NCBI GenBank assembly: GCA_947488155.1 | Contig: CANKYK010000001.1 | Location: 1,258,439-1,322,438 of the forward strand | Direction: 5' to 3' | Length of the DNA stretch: 64,000 nucleotides | From: an uncultured Erythrobacter sp. | GTDB taxonomy: Bacteria; Pseudomonadota; Alphaproteobacteria; Sphingomonadales; Sphingomonadaceae | Shown: piece after piece, positions 33,592-43,318 of the stretch | Layout: every line of letters starts with the position of its first letter | Position numbering within the stretch: the stretch's first letter is position 1 | Made by a program: the position numbers and the translations under genes | The notes under the pieces: model-generated | Databases searched by the model: none | Told to the model about the DNA's origin: nothing | Seen by the model: the letters and a program-made list of their open reading frames with translations, nothing else

Positions 33592-35712
33592 TCAGTTTTG
33601 ATGGCGTAGAAGCTCAGCTACATCGATGGAAACTTTGGCAACCTCGAACAATTCCCCCGCTGGGATTGGTGCCGGAGCACCCTCCTCAACAGCGCGCAAG
33701 AATGCCGCCGAGCACGCATCCTGCCCTTTATCTTGACGCCAAAGCTTGTCTTTCTTGAAGCCGTTCCAATTAAACCCCCGCAGGGTGAGGAAGTTATCGA
33801 GTTGGAGAGTTCCATCGCCAGCAAAGACCTCAATACGTTCTTTAGCAAAGGAAGAGCCGCCATTGGCCAGATAATGGATCGTGCCAAAGGATCCATCTTC
33901 AAAGCCGAGTATAATCGCAGCTTTATCCTCGGTTACGTTTTCGGCGTCGCTGTCGCCCATACGACGCGCTTGAACAGAGGTGATTGATGATCCTGCAAGG
34001 AACCGCATAAGATCGATATAGTGGCATGCTTCACCGATAATTCGACCACCACCGACTTCTGGATCTTGCGTCCAGTGATCAGCAGGAATCGCGCCAGCAT
34101 TCATAACCATAACAAAGCTCTTGGGCGCATGAACTTTGTCGAGCAGACCCTTCATTGTCTGAACGTGAGGGGCAAACCTGCGGTTGAAGCCGACCATGAG
34201 TTGCCTGCCACTCTCAGCATGAGCGGCCTGAACGTCGGCCAGCTCTTCGTAAGTGAGGGCCAATGGCTTCTCCACAAACACATTTTTGCCAGCCCTCAAT
34301 GCCTGACAAGTGAAGTGTGCGTGACTGTTGTGACGGGTGACGATGGCTACGGTGTTGATCGCCCCATCAGCCAGCAAAGCGTCTGTATCAGAGGTGGCCT
34401 CAGCAAACCCCAGTTGGCGGCCATGCAGGACAGCATTGGCTCCGCCCGCCGAAGAAATTGATTGTAAGACAGCGCCTGCCCGCTTGAAGGCTGGGATCAA
34501 AACACGAGATGCGTAATTGCCAGCGCCAACAAAGCCAACCACCGCCTTGCCGGTGGACTCTGAGGACGCGCTCCCAAGGTTAACTTTGTCAATATGACGC
34601 GCTTCAACTGGGTGATCATAGGTCAGCATAATGCCGAGCGCTGTCTTGTCCGTCGTCAGAAGATCATAGGCGCGCGGTGCATCTTCAAACGGCACTCTGT
34701 GACTGATCAGCTGATCCACCTTAAGCGCTCCGCTATCCAGCATATCAAGAACAGCTTCAAAATTGCGCTGCTCTGTCCATCGCACGAACCCGATCGGATA
34801 GTCATTGCCGCGGTCCTCATAGTCTGGGTCATATCGGCCAGGACCGTAGGAACAGGACACTTGGAAGCTGAGCTCTTTTTCGTAGAAGTCAGCGCGGTTT
34901 AGTTGAAGCCCGGTCACACCGACCAGAATAATTCGGCCACGCTTGCGGCACATCTGGGCCGCCTGCGTGATAGGATCAGTGGACTTGGTCGAGGCGGTTA
35001 CGATAACGCCGTCCACGCCAACACCGCGGCTAAATGCCATGCCCGCAGCGACTGGATCTTCTCCAGCGCCAGGGTTGCATGTCTCAGCCCCAAACTCCCG
35101 GGCTAGCTCCAGCTTAGCAGCATCAAAATCAATCGCGAGCACCCGGCACCCTTGTGCGCGCAACATCTGAACTGTGAGCAAACCAATCAGTCCGACCCCG
35201 GTAACAACGAAAGCCTCTCCTAAGGTTGGTTTAGCCAGTCTAATACCTTGCAAGCCAATGCTGGCTACCACCGTAAAAGCAGCAGCTTCATCGCTGACAC
35301 TGGCGGGTATCTTCGCGCATAGGTTCTTCGGGACGCAGACAACATCAGCGTGAGGGCCGTTCGAGATCACCCGATCTCCCTCTTGAAACCCTTCGGCAGC
35401 GCTGGCGCTGACCACACCGACGTTACAATAACCAAGTGGAAGGGGCTGTCCCAGTTTTGCTTGAACCGCATCGATTGTGGTGAGCAGCCCGTCTGTCGCA
35501 ACCTTGTCCAACACCTGCTTGACCTTGTCAGGTTGACTACGCGCCTTTGCGATCAGGCCGGACTTTCCGAAGTCGACAAGCATTCGCTCCGTCCCACTGG
35601 AGATCAGCGAGATTGTGGTATCAATCAGCATACCGCCGCGCCGCAATTGCGGAACTGGCGCCTCAACAAGCTCGGATTCACCGGAGGAAAGGTTCTGAAG
35701 GATTTGCTTCAT
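33592..35712 (-). CDS. Two-domain oxidoreductase: alcohol dehydrogenase-like plus Gfo/Idh/MocA
   Basis: 706 residues. Residues ~1-370 are a medium-chain dehydrogenase (LISSGTERMLVDFGKSGLI, GYCNVGVV, VTGVGLIGLLTVQML as nucleotide site, GRIILVGVTGL). The zinc ligands of classic alcohol dehydrogenases are not obvious. Residues ~385-706 are a Gfo/Idh/MocA NAD(P) sugar oxidoreductase (VGFVGAGNYASRVLIPAFKR, the VEKPLAL motif, GGGRIIGEACHYIDL). The two activities may act in sequence on a sugar or sugar nucleotide. It is co-directional with the heparinase-like gene. Substrate is unknown. Confidence 0.9.
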   Translation of the reverse strand: MKQILQNLSSGESELVEAPVPQLRRGGMLIDTTISLISSGTERMLVDFGKSGLIAKARSQPDKVKQVLDKVATDGLLTTIDAVQAKLGQPLPLGYCNVGVVSASAAEGFQEGDRVISNGPHADVVCVPKNLCAKIPASVSDEAAAFTVVASIGLQGIRLAKPTLGEAFVVTGVGLIGLLTVQMLRAQGCRVLAIDFDAAKLELAREFGAETCNPGAGEDPVAAGMAFSRGVGVDGVIVTASTKSTDPITQAAQMCRKRGRIILVGVTGLQLNRADFYEKELSFQVSCSYGPGRYDPDYEDRGNDYPIGFVRWTEQRNFEAVLDMLDSGALKVDQLISHRVPFEDAPRAYDLLTTDKTALGIMLTYDHPVEARHIDKVNLGSASSESTGKAVVGFVGAGNYASRVLIPAFKRAGAVLQSISSAGGANAVLHGRQLGFAEATSDTDALLADGAINTVAIVTRHNSHAHFTCQALRAGKNVFVEKPLALTYEELADVQAAHAESGRQLMVGFNRRFAPHVQTMKGLLDKVHAPKSFVMVMNAGAIPADHWTQDPEVGGGRIIGEACHYIDLMRFLAGSSITSVQARRMGDSDAENVTEDKAAIILGFEDGSFGTIHYLANGGSSFAKERIEVFAGDGTLQLDNFLTLRGFNWNGFKKDKLWRQDKGQDACSAAFLRAVEEGAPAPIPAGELFEVAKVSIDVAELLRHQN

Positions 35713-35722
35713 TTATAGTCAC

Positions 35723-36772
35723 TCAAGCCAATCTCGTGTATAAATTGTGGTAATCTTTCGAGCGATCGCTCTGGTGGGTCTTGGACGAACCATCTACTTG
35801 GCCCAACAACAGTGCTTCAAGCTTTACCGCCATTTCAGAGTAGTCTGCGCGACTAAACACATCGACGCCAGAAATCCTTTCACATGCATCTGACGCCAAA
35901 ACTGGCGTGCCAAACGTTAGAGCGTCGGCCACTGCAATCCCAAACGAGTCGACTTCGGCAGGCCGCAGATAGACCTCAGCTCCCTTGAGAAGCATATTGA
36001 AATCCACCTCTGGCATAGGACCCACTAATATCGCGTTCGACTGATCGTCGACCATCTCCTGCAACTCGGCGGCATATTGCGAATCAATATCACCATAGAT
36101 TGAAACGATAAGGCGCAAATCGTCGCTTGGACGATTTTTCCAATATTGCAAGATAAGATCAGCTCTATTCAGTCGATTGCCCACACCCGACGTCAAAACA
36201 TAAGGCCTCATGTCTTTTAGTAAGCGCCGCGCCTCAGGCCCCGGGGCACCACCGTGGAGCTTTGGAGCGATATGAGTGGGGCATTGAAAAACAGACGAAG
36301 CCGCGAAGCCCAAGACGGATTGGTAAAAGAACCGCTGCTCAGCGTTCAACGCATGGATTACATCTATCTTCCGCCTGATGAGCGGAGCCAAACACCTCAA
36401 AATCCATAGCTTAGACCGCGGCACAGCCTTCGTACCATGATGGAGGGTGGCAATCGTAATCCTGCTGCATCGAAAAAGAACTGCGACAAACGCGAGAGCC
36501 TTAACATCAGAGAAATTGAAGTGCACCAAAGACTGGCGCTGGATTATCAACCTCCATTGAAGCCAGAGAATTGCTAAAATGCGATTTCGAAATGGCGAGA
36601 TAATATGGCCAGGAAACAAGGGTTTCTTCCCATCCATATTTCGAAGATCCAACAGCGCTATTTCGAAATCCGATTCAAGCGAGTCTGTGAGTCGACGCAA
36701 AAAAACGGTTACCCCACCCACAGGAGGGGGTAGCGCGCCAACAATCGTAATTTTAGGTCGAGGACCACTCAT
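35723..36772 (-). CDS. Glycosyltransferase family 4 (second)
   Basis: 349 residues from ATG 36772. The N-terminus ITIVGALPPPVGGVTVFLRR is the acceptor-side glycine-rich loop of GT4 enzymes. The C-terminal half has PYVLTSGVGNRLNRADLIL, NMLLKGAEVYLRPAEVDSFG and IAVADALTFGTPVLASDA, the E-x7-E-like donor region. It would add another residue to the repeat unit. It lies 10 nt upstream of the two-domain oxidoreductase gene and is probably co-transcribed. The ~220 nt before it (36773-36990) contain no gene I can support. Confidence 0.87.
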   Translation of the reverse strand: MSGPRPKITIVGALPPPVGGVTVFLRRLTDSLESDFEIALLDLRNMDGKKPLFPGHIISPFRNRILAILWLQWRLIIQRQSLVHFNFSDVKALAFVAVLFRCSRITIATLHHGTKAVPRSKLWILRCLAPLIRRKIDVIHALNAEQRFFYQSVLGFAASSVFQCPTHIAPKLHGGAPGPEARRLLKDMRPYVLTSGVGNRLNRADLILQYWKNRPSDDLRLIVSIYGDIDSQYAAELQEMVDDQSNAILVGPMPEVDFNMLLKGAEVYLRPAEVDSFGIAVADALTFGTPVLASDACERISGVDVFSRADYSEMAVKLEALLLGQVDGSSKTHQSDRSKDYHNLYTRLA

Positions 36773-36990
36773 ACTCAAACTCCAAGCATCTTCGCCGCAT
36801 AATGGCTAACATTATGCGTAAAAGCAGCCCCAAAGACCAAAGCCAAACCCGATCACAACGGCTAAAGAAGTCGGACTACGATCAAGGATTTCGACAACCT
36901 CACCATCACAGTCAGTATCAACGCTCCAAGATAACCCAATCAGAAATCCGCATGGCCATACAGCCTGGCAACCTCAATCAAAACTGTTGC
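36773..36990. other. Intergenic region inside the polysaccharide locus, no gene seen
   Basis: About 220 bp between two minus-strand genes. It probably contains the promoter of the downstream run (35.7 kb leftwards). No known motif, terminator or convincing open frame was seen. It marks the border between moderate-G+C genes to the left and the A+T-rich core to the right. Confidence 0.4.
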
Positions 36991-38151
36991 TCATTCTGAG
37001 ACTTTCCCACAGCTCATGTGGCCGAGCACTGCATCAAACTGCAGCTCAACCCGCCCTTTGATTTTGGCTAAAATTTCAGAATACCGCCGACGCGGCATAA
37101 AGCGCTCAAGACTGTCAAAGGCGCGACCAACGTCCCCCGAGAAGGTACTCGAACGCCCATCCAGACAGAATCTATCCCATTCATCCCCATAGAGCCACCG
37201 AAGCACGCCCTCCACCTTCCGGTCCCACAAGATGCCAACTACCGGAATTTCGTATGATGCCGCAAAAATAATACTGTGCATTCGACTCCCGACAAAATAC
37301 GCCATTTGGGAAAATGCCTTTTCGAATTCGACCTCCTTATCGCTCAGCTCAACAATAGACGATCCTTCAGACAAATCGGTCGACAGCATATTCAAAAATA
37401 TCTCCCCAATCTCCCTATCAAATGGAAATGCGGTACATATCACTTTCACTACAAGATCATTCTTTCGGCAAAAAGCGGTCAATTGGTTTGCCAAAATTTG
37501 CAATTGTACCCCATCTAGATCCCGAAGTAAGTTGATGCCGACGAACTTCTTTCTAGATCTAGAATCAATTTTAAAATAATTTGAAATAAGAAAAGCAGGG
37601 TCTGGTGCAACGATAACTTCCTCGGAACTATCGTATTCTAACGAGTTTGACGATACGGAATCTCTGACCCAAATATAACTGCAACTCGAAAGGTGTCTTT
37701 TCAAATAGGAAAGCGACCATTTCTGTCTAAACGGGCCCGCTCCGACACCAATAACCAAGGTTTTTTGGCCGGCTATTCTCATAATATTTGCCGCGCGAAA
37801 TGAGTAGTCGGAGCCATGCTTGTCCATCAGAAGGTTACCACCGCCGATTATAACATGGTCTGCTTCCTGAATTACAGATAGATAACGCCGATCATCGCCC
37901 CTAAACCAATAGCTCATAAGTTTTAGGAGCTGAAATATATCGGGAGCATACAATTGTAAGTAGTATGAAATTTTCTGAAGAAAGCTCGGTTGGCCGCTTC
38001 CCTGCCGAATGAAGTCGCCAACCCCCCTAAACATCCAATCATACGACTCAACCGCAATGCCGCGACGCGCCATCTCCCGTTCAATAACAAGCGATATGAT
38101 GGTGTCGCCAACATTGTTGCCATGAACCGACGAAAATTTGACTACCTTCAT
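36991..38151 (-). CDS. Polysaccharide pyruvyl transferase family protein
   Basis: 386 residues from ATG 38151, with GGAG before it and an ATGA overlap with the flippase gene. Family features are the N-terminal VHGNNVGDTIISL, a central VIIGGGNLLMDKHG, VIGVGAGPF, WVRDSVSS, APDPAFL and the C-terminal GSRMHSIIFAASYEIPVVGI. Family members (CsaB, WcaK, AmsJ) transfer pyruvate from phosphoenolpyruvate to make pyruvyl ketals on polymer sugars. Some homologues are non-catalytic or have other roles, so the reaction here is likely but not certain. Base composition is clearly A+T-rich relative to the flanks. Confidence 0.87.
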   Translation of the reverse strand: MKVVKFSSVHGNNVGDTIISLVIEREMARRGIAVESYDWMFRGVGDFIRQGSGQPSFLQKISYYLQLYAPDIFQLLKLMSYWFRGDDRRYLSVIQEADHVIIGGGNLLMDKHGSDYSFRAANIMRIAGQKTLVIGVGAGPFRQKWSLSYLKRHLSSCSYIWVRDSVSSNSLEYDSSEEVIVAPDPAFLISNYFKIDSRSRKKFVGINLLRDLDGVQLQILANQLTAFCRKNDLVVKVICTAFPFDREIGEIFLNMLSTDLSEGSSIVELSDKEVEFEKAFSQMAYFVGSRMHSIIFAASYEIPVVGILWDRKVEGVLRWLYGDEWDRFCLDGRSSTFSGDVGRAFDSLERFMPRRRYSEILAKIKGRVELQFDAVLGHMSCGKVSE

Positions 38152-39359
38152 TTTTTCTCCTTGAGCAATAACGCCCAGATAGCAAAGGTGCTGACAGCAC
38201 AAAAATATATCGCACTTGTCACTTCAATGAAATTTGCCGCAGAAATCCCTAACAAAACAATAGAAATCACCCCCAGTCCTCGCGAGATAAAAATAGTGAT
38301 CTCAAATATCATGTACGAAGATGCATATTGATTCGCTATCGCTGCACTTGTCGCCGGTATTAGAATTATCGCACCAAACCACCATAATAATAAATTTTGA
38401 ACGTTGCCTACAATAAGATCTATTTTTGATCCAAACTGCAAATCTAAATTGATGGAAAAAGCCAATACTTTAAATATAATCCCAATAGAAATAATTGCTG
38501 CAGTGATGGCAATTACCTGACCTTTGCCAATATCCCCTTGAGAAAATGAAGAAGTCAGCAGTTGTCGAAGTGGTAAACTTACTGCTCTCAGTGGAAAACT
38601 GAGTATCTTATGAGCAATAGTGAATACACCCACTCCAGATTGACCGGTGATGAAGTTTACGCCAAAATACAAGAGCCCTACAGAATATGAATTTATCAAC
38701 CCCTGGATCGATAGCGGGGCAATCTCTTTTTTCATTCTAATCAATTCAGGAAACAAACTGCCATTACGTGCCTGCGAATTAGGGGCCAATTTCCAAATTA
38801 TCGTTTGGTAAATGACGGGGTAGAGTGCAAATGAAATGGTGTGACCGACCACATAGAACTCCAACTCGCCATAACCAGAAATAATGAATATGGACGTGAA
38901 AGCAAGATAGAGAAAACCCTGAAATGTATAGGATAGAAAAACAACATAAGTTCGACCAAAGCAAATATTAATAGCGTTGAATACATTGAATGCGCAGAAC
39001 GATATAGTATGAATAGATGTTAGTAATGGAAGGTATGGGTGCTGTCTAATATCGAGAGCATAATTATAAATAAAATAGTTAAATAGGATTGTGACAGGAA
39101 TCATCATAAGAGATATAGTAATTACCTCTTTCGCAAATCTATATGCTGTAATCTGATCAAGTCTCGGGATTATTAGTTCAGCTCGGCATGAAATAAGGCT
39201 TAGAGTTAGTCCCGATACGATGAAATGCAGGCCAAGAATTCCAACTTTCTCGAATTCAAGAGTATTAGAAATTAGCAAAAAACTAGCGATCGAAAGTAGA
39301 GATCCGATTGTAGTGCCGAAACTAGCAGATGCTAGCTTCTTTCTCATTCCCGTCATCAT
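38148..39359 (-). CDS. Oligosaccharide flippase (Wzx-like)
   Basis: 403 residues from ATG 39359 (GAAGGTG upstream), nearly all hydrophobic, with about twelve membrane helices. The N-terminal ASFGTTIGSLLSIASFLLIS and the conserved central GLINSYSVGLLYFGVNFITG and VFTIAHKILSFPLRAVSLPL match the MATE-like Wzx/polysaccharide transporter family. It would flip the undecaprenyl-linked repeat unit. It is very A+T-rich; one 60-base line within it has only 18 G/C. It is translationally coupled to the pyruvyl transferase gene. Confidence 0.85.
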   Translation of the reverse strand: MMTGMRKKLASASFGTTIGSLLSIASFLLISNTLEFEKVGILGLHFIVSGLTLSLISCRAELIIPRLDQITAYRFAKEVITISLMMIPVTILFNYFIYNYALDIRQHPYLPLLTSIHTISFCAFNVFNAINICFGRTYVVFLSYTFQGFLYLAFTSIFIISGYGELEFYVVGHTISFALYPVIYQTIIWKLAPNSQARNGSLFPELIRMKKEIAPLSIQGLINSYSVGLLYFGVNFITGQSGVGVFTIAHKILSFPLRAVSLPLRQLLTSSFSQGDIGKGQVIAITAAIISIGIIFKVLAFSINLDLQFGSKIDLIVGNVQNLLLWWFGAIILIPATSAAIANQYASSYMIFEITIFISRGLGVISIVLLGISAANFIEVTSAIYFCAVSTFAIWALLLKEKK

Positions 39360-39700
39360 AAAGTTGGCACCTTCGATTTCATGTAGTCGATTTTGACGAA
39401 GGTAGAGTGGGAACTCAACCACACTTGCGGCAATCGGCGGAGCGCTGAGCGACTAATGCAACTTGTCTTGCTCTGCGAGAGCGTTTCCGATGCCTGGGCC
39501 CTTGAGTCAATGCGAGAGGCGGAGAGCAGTATTGCCAAGCAGGAAGATCGGCAATTATCAAGCTTGGATCCTTCGTCAAAGCAAAGGAAGAAACCGTGGC
39601 CCCTAGATATATAAGCACAAAAGCATCGTGGAGTGCATAAGTTAGCCAAGGTCAATTTGAGAGAGGTCTGGGCAATACGCGATAAAACTTGTTGCATGGC
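39360..39700. other. 341-bp gap in the polysaccharide locus without a supported gene
   Basis: Open frames on both strands span this stretch (for example minus 39356-39697 and plus 39393-39614), but neither resembles a known protein or has a good start site. Composition is less A+T-rich than its neighbours on either side. It may be the promoter/leader of the flippase operon or the remnant of a deleted gene. Confidence 0.4.
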
Positions 39701-40921
39701 CTAAAATCTCTGGATCCGCTTTCGCGAGCGTCTTGGCATATTGGCGAAAGCACCAAAAAGGAAGAACACGAGGTTGCCGGTCACGGAATATGACAGATTC
39801 GGCTGAACGACGTTGCCCAGCAACACCAACGCGATCAGCAGATACAAAGCTTTCAACGAAAGATCCGGTGGCAATACTTTTTTTGATTCTGCGAAACGGG
39901 TCACTCCCAAGAACAAAATATAGAGATAGCCTAGGAGGCCAATGACACCAGTTTTGAACATCACCTCAAGGTATTGGTTGTGCGGGGTGCCATGGAATGC
40001 AAAGTTCGAGAAAGGCTGGAAACCATATCCAAAAATTGGTCGCTCCGAGATAAGGCCCAGCGTGTGGGAAAAGATGCCCCACCTGCCATTTGAAAAATCA
40101 CCTGAGCGCTCGGCACCCTCAAGGCGCACCATAACACCATCAAAAATTCGATCGATCCCCAGAAGGGTTTGGAGATCAAAAAGAACGAAGACGACCAAGC
40201 CCAGAAACGCCGCGCTTAAAGAGAGAAGTAACTTCCTCGGACTGTCGAACGAGAAGGCCAAGACGGCCAAAATTAAGAGCACCAGCGCAGCTCTCGATAG
40301 CGATCCGACAGCTAACAACGCCGTGATGAAAAGCAAGAGCAATTTCACAGCCGAAGTCCGAACCCTGAACAAAGATAGGCACAACAAGAAAACAAGATAC
40401 GAGGCCGCCGAGTTTGGAAAGCCATAGATAGGAAGTTCGAAAAACTCCCTGCCATACCGCGGCGTGAAATCTGCATGGTAAATGAATTGCGATACCGCAA
40501 GCATCAATAAATACACAGCAGCAGCATCAGACAAAATGCGAAGAACCGTATCCCGCCCATACATCCGCGCCAATGCACACCCCGCAAAGAAAGCTAGAAA
40601 AACTTTGCAGAATTTTACGAGAGAAAAATAGGGGATCAAATTGTTAATCTGATTGACAGAAATGCTTGCCAAAAAAAACGCATAGAGAACGAATATAATT
40701 TGAGATATAATTAAAAAATTATTACTCGATAGGCGAATAAAATTCGGTATTAGAAATATTGTGAAAATTAACGATAAAACATCGGACGGAACTATTTCTA
40801 CTGGTAGGCTAGCCTGCTGCCTATCAAATATTGAAACTGGTATTAAAAACAAAAAGCAAACTATTAATAGTGATGCTTTGCGACCTATTAAATTGGTGGT
40901 TTTTGGTTTAGCGCTCAACAT
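39701..40921 (-). CDS. O-antigen ligase/polymerase family membrane protein (second copy, Wzy-like)
   Basis: 406 residues from ATG 40921, with about eleven membrane helices. The family region is clear: NGRWGIFSHTLGLISERPIF, then GYGFQPFSNFAFHGTPHNQYLE, with the H-N-Q-Y-L core, preceded by LSRAALVLLILAVL. It is most likely the Wzy polymerase for the flippase-encoded pathway. It differs from the first copy at 25.9 kb. The N-terminal coding half is extremely A+T-rich. It overlaps the end of wecC by 14 nt. Confidence 0.87.
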   Translation of the reverse strand: MLSAKPKTTNLIGRKASLLIVCFLFLIPVSIFDRQQASLPVEIVPSDVLSLIFTIFLIPNFIRLSSNNFLIISQIIFVLYAFFLASISVNQINNLIPYFSLVKFCKVFLAFFAGCALARMYGRDTVLRILSDAAAVYLLMLAVSQFIYHADFTPRYGREFFELPIYGFPNSAASYLVFLLCLSLFRVRTSAVKLLLLFITALLAVGSLSRAALVLLILAVLAFSFDSPRKLLLSLSAAFLGLVVFVLFDLQTLLGIDRIFDGVMVRLEGAERSGDFSNGRWGIFSHTLGLISERPIFGYGFQPFSNFAFHGTPHNQYLEVMFKTGVIGLLGYLYILFLGVTRFAESKKVLPPDLSLKALYLLIALVLLGNVVQPNLSYSVTGNLVFFLFGAFANMPRRSRKRIQRF

Positions 40922-42170
40922 GCCCGACCGTATCAATGATGACTTTCGACTCGAAAGAGATTGATTTCAGAGCGGTATGATCAACTAAAATAAGGTGAAT
41001 ATCACCCGAGGCAGAATGCTCGTCAACCAATACGGCTTTGCGAAAATCCTTTGGTAAGACACTGATATGCGGCTCGAAGACCTCCACGGGTCCGGGATGA
41101 TATTGATCTAACCATAGCGCGATGCTTAGCGCCGGACTATGGCGCAGGTCATCAATGTCGGGCTTAAAAGTAATACCATAGCAACAAATCTTGACCTCAG
41201 TGGCAGACTTTCGGGAATTGGTCATCAAAAATTCGGCCAAAGCTTCCTTCACCTTGTGCTGAACCCATCTTGGCTTAGCGTCGTTGATAAGGCGCGCTGT
41301 CCGGATCAATCTTGCTTCTTCTTGCGCTGAGGAAACGATAAACCAAGGGTCCACCGCTATGCAGTGACCGCCAACACCAGGTCCTGGTTTCAGAATGTTG
41401 ACCCGCGGATGGCGGTTGGCCAGGGCGATTAGCTCCCAAACATCGATATCCAGCTTATCACAGACAAACGACAACTCGTTCGCAAATGCGATATTTACGT
41501 CGCGAAAGCTGTTTTCTGTCAATTTGGCCATCTCTGCGACGCGCGGGCCGGAAGCAAGCACGCAGTCAGCGGTGACGAAAACCTTATAAAGATCAGCTGC
41601 GAGCTGCGAACAAAGCTCCGTCATGCCTCCGATTACTCGGTCGTTGGAAATCAACTCCTGCATGACCTTGCCAGGCAGAACGCGCTCGGGACAATGTGCG
41701 ATGCGTATATCCGACTGCTCACCAGCGGTTTGAGGGAAAGAAAGATCAGGCCGTGCATCTGCCAACCAATCGGCCAGCGCCTCTGTCGCACCAACAGGAG
41801 AAGTTGATTCCAAGATCACCAAATTGCCAGATTCTAAAACCGGTGCGATCGCTTGCGCAGCCGCTTCAATATACGAAAGATCAGGATCATGATTTTCACC
41901 CCTGAAGGGGGTTGGAACCGCGATCAGGAAGGCTTCTGCTGGCTCTGGCTTAGTCGTTGCCCGCAGATAGCCCTCAGTCACAGCGGCATGGACAACAAGA
42001 TCAAGATCGGGCTCGACAATGTGGATTTCGCCGCGATTGATGGTTTCAACCGCCGCCTCATTCACATCGACCCCAACCACTTCGATCTTGCGCGAGGCAA
42101 ACATCGCTGCGGCAGGCAACCCAATGTAGCCAAGCCCAACGACGGAGATTCTTTTGAATTCTTGTGCCAT
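40908..42170 (-). CDS. wecC: UDP-N-acetyl-D-mannosamine dehydrogenase
   Basis: WecC makes UDP-ManNAcA by two NAD-dependent oxidations of UDP-ManNAc. It has 420 residues. GLGYIGLPAA (12-21) binds NAD; ESTSPVGATE, the HCPERVLPGK motif and the catalytic cysteine in GPGVGGHCIAVDPWF (Cys270) are intact. The C-terminal UDP-binding domain ends with a segment that recalls VEVFEPH in relatives. It lies 11 nt downstream of wecB, and the two form the ManNAcA module. Other UDP-HexNAc dehydrogenases are the alternative, but wecB next to it supports this call. Confidence 0.92.
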   Translation of the reverse strand: MAQEFKRISVVGLGYIGLPAAAMFASRKIEVVGVDVNEAAVETINRGEIHIVEPDLDLVVHAAVTEGYLRATTKPEPAEAFLIAVPTPFRGENHDPDLSYIEAAAQAIAPVLESGNLVILESTSPVGATEALADWLADARPDLSFPQTAGEQSDIRIAHCPERVLPGKVMQELISNDRVIGGMTELCSQLAADLYKVFVTADCVLASGPRVAEMAKLTENSFRDVNIAFANELSFVCDKLDIDVWELIALANRHPRVNILKPGPGVGGHCIAVDPWFIVSSAQEEARLIRTARLINDAKPRWVQHKVKEALAEFLMTNSRKSATEVKICCYGITFKPDIDDLRHSPALSIALWLDQYHPGPVEVFEPHISVLPKDFRKAVLVDEHSASGDIHLILVDHTALKSISFESKVIIDTVGHVER

Positions 42171-42181
42171 GATTCTTTCGA

Positions 42182-43318
42182 TTACTGGGATGTCGCAAAT
42201 TCGACAATCGCGTCGTGAATACGGCCTGAGGCCATGCCATCGCCATATGGGTTGTGCGCGCGAGCCATTGATTCGTAAGCTGTTAAATCATCAAGCAGGG
42301 TCGTTGCTTCGCTAACGATCATCGCATCGTCTGTACCCACTAGCTTGACCGTGCCTGCCTGAACCGCCTCTGGACGCTCAGTCGTATCACGCATCACCAA
42401 AACTGGCTTACCGAGCGAAGGCGCTTCTTCTTGCACGCCACCAGAATCGGTCAGAATAATGTCGGCCCGGCGCATCAAATGCACGAACGGCAAATAGTCT
42501 TGTGGCGGGATGAGCTGGATCTGCTCGATCGCGCCTAAGTTATCTTCAACCGGCCCCTTCACATTGGGGTTAAGGTGAACCGGATAGACGATTTGAACGT
42601 CATCGCGTTTCGCCAGCTCGACCAATGCCGCACAAATTCGCTCAAATCCGCTTCCAAAACTCTCCCGGCGATGGCCGGTGACCAAGATCATCTTTTTGTC
42701 AGGATCAATCCCAAAGGATCGGTCGAATGCGTCGCTTTGAGCAGGGTCGGCCTCAAGCATCTCGACCACCGAGAGCAAAGCGTCGATGACTGTATTTCCA
42801 GTGACAAAAATACGTTCAGTTGCGGTGTTCTCATCAAGCAAATTGCTTTTGGAACGCTCCGTCGGCGCGAAGTGTAGGCGAGTGATTGCGCCTGTCAGTT
42901 TGCGGTTTATCTCCTCGGGCCATGGAGAATAAATATCCCCAGTACGCAAGCCTGCCTCGACATGGCCAACCGGTATTTGCAAATAATAAGACGCCAGCGA
43001 TGCTGCGAAAGTCGTGGTGGTATCACCATGCACTAGAACCAAATCCGGCTTTTCCTGTTCTAGAACCTCGCGCAGCCCTAGCAGAGCTCCACTGGTGATT
43101 TCGAACAGTCCTTGGCCTGGTTGCATTAGATTCAAATCGAAGTCGGGCTTGATCTCAAACAGTGATAACACTTGATCAAGCATTTCGCGGTGCTGTGCCG
43201 TCACACACACACGCGCGTCGATTGTATCCGAGGCTTGGAGCGCTTTGACAACGGGGGCCATCTTGATTGCCTCGGGCCTCGTGCCAAAGACAAGAACGAC
43301 TTTAAATTTTTTTGCCAT
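42182..43318 (-). CDS. wecB: UDP-N-acetylglucosamine 2-epimerase (non-hydrolysing)
   Basis: WecB interconverts UDP-GlcNAc and UDP-ManNAc. From ATG 43318 it has 378 residues, as usual. Motifs: [18 protein letters not shown] at the start, [35 protein letters not shown] and [20 protein letters not shown] followed by TERPEA. It is first of the wecB-wecC pair and diverges from the UDP-GlcA epimerase gene. The 293-nt divergent gap (43319-43611) probably holds promoters for both directions; no motif is recognised there. The frame extends 26 codons further upstream, without family similarity. Confidence 0.95.
   Translation of the reverse strand: MAKKFKVVLVFGTRPEAIKMAPVVKALQASDTIDARVCVTAQHREMLDQVLSLFEIKPDFDLNLMQPGQGLFEITSGALLGLREVLEQEKPDLVLVHGDTTTTFAASLASYYLQIPVGHVEAGLRTGDIYSPWPEEINRKLTGAITRLHFAPTERSKSNLLDENTATERIFVTGNTVIDALLSVVEMLEADPAQSDAFDRSFGIDPDKKMILVTGHRRESFGSGFERICAALVELAKRDDVQIVYPVHLNPNVKGPVEDNLGAIEQIQLIPPQDYLPFVHLMRRADIILTDSGGVQEEAPSLGKPVLVMRDTTERPEAVQAGTVKLVGTDDAMIVSEATTLLDDLTAYESMARAHNPYGDGMASGRIHDAIVEFATSQ

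Noticed and set aside
39356..39697. Minus-strand 113-codon frame in the polysaccharide-locus gap
   Set aside because: No start site, no family resemblance and a frame that runs into the flippase start; treated as non-coding.
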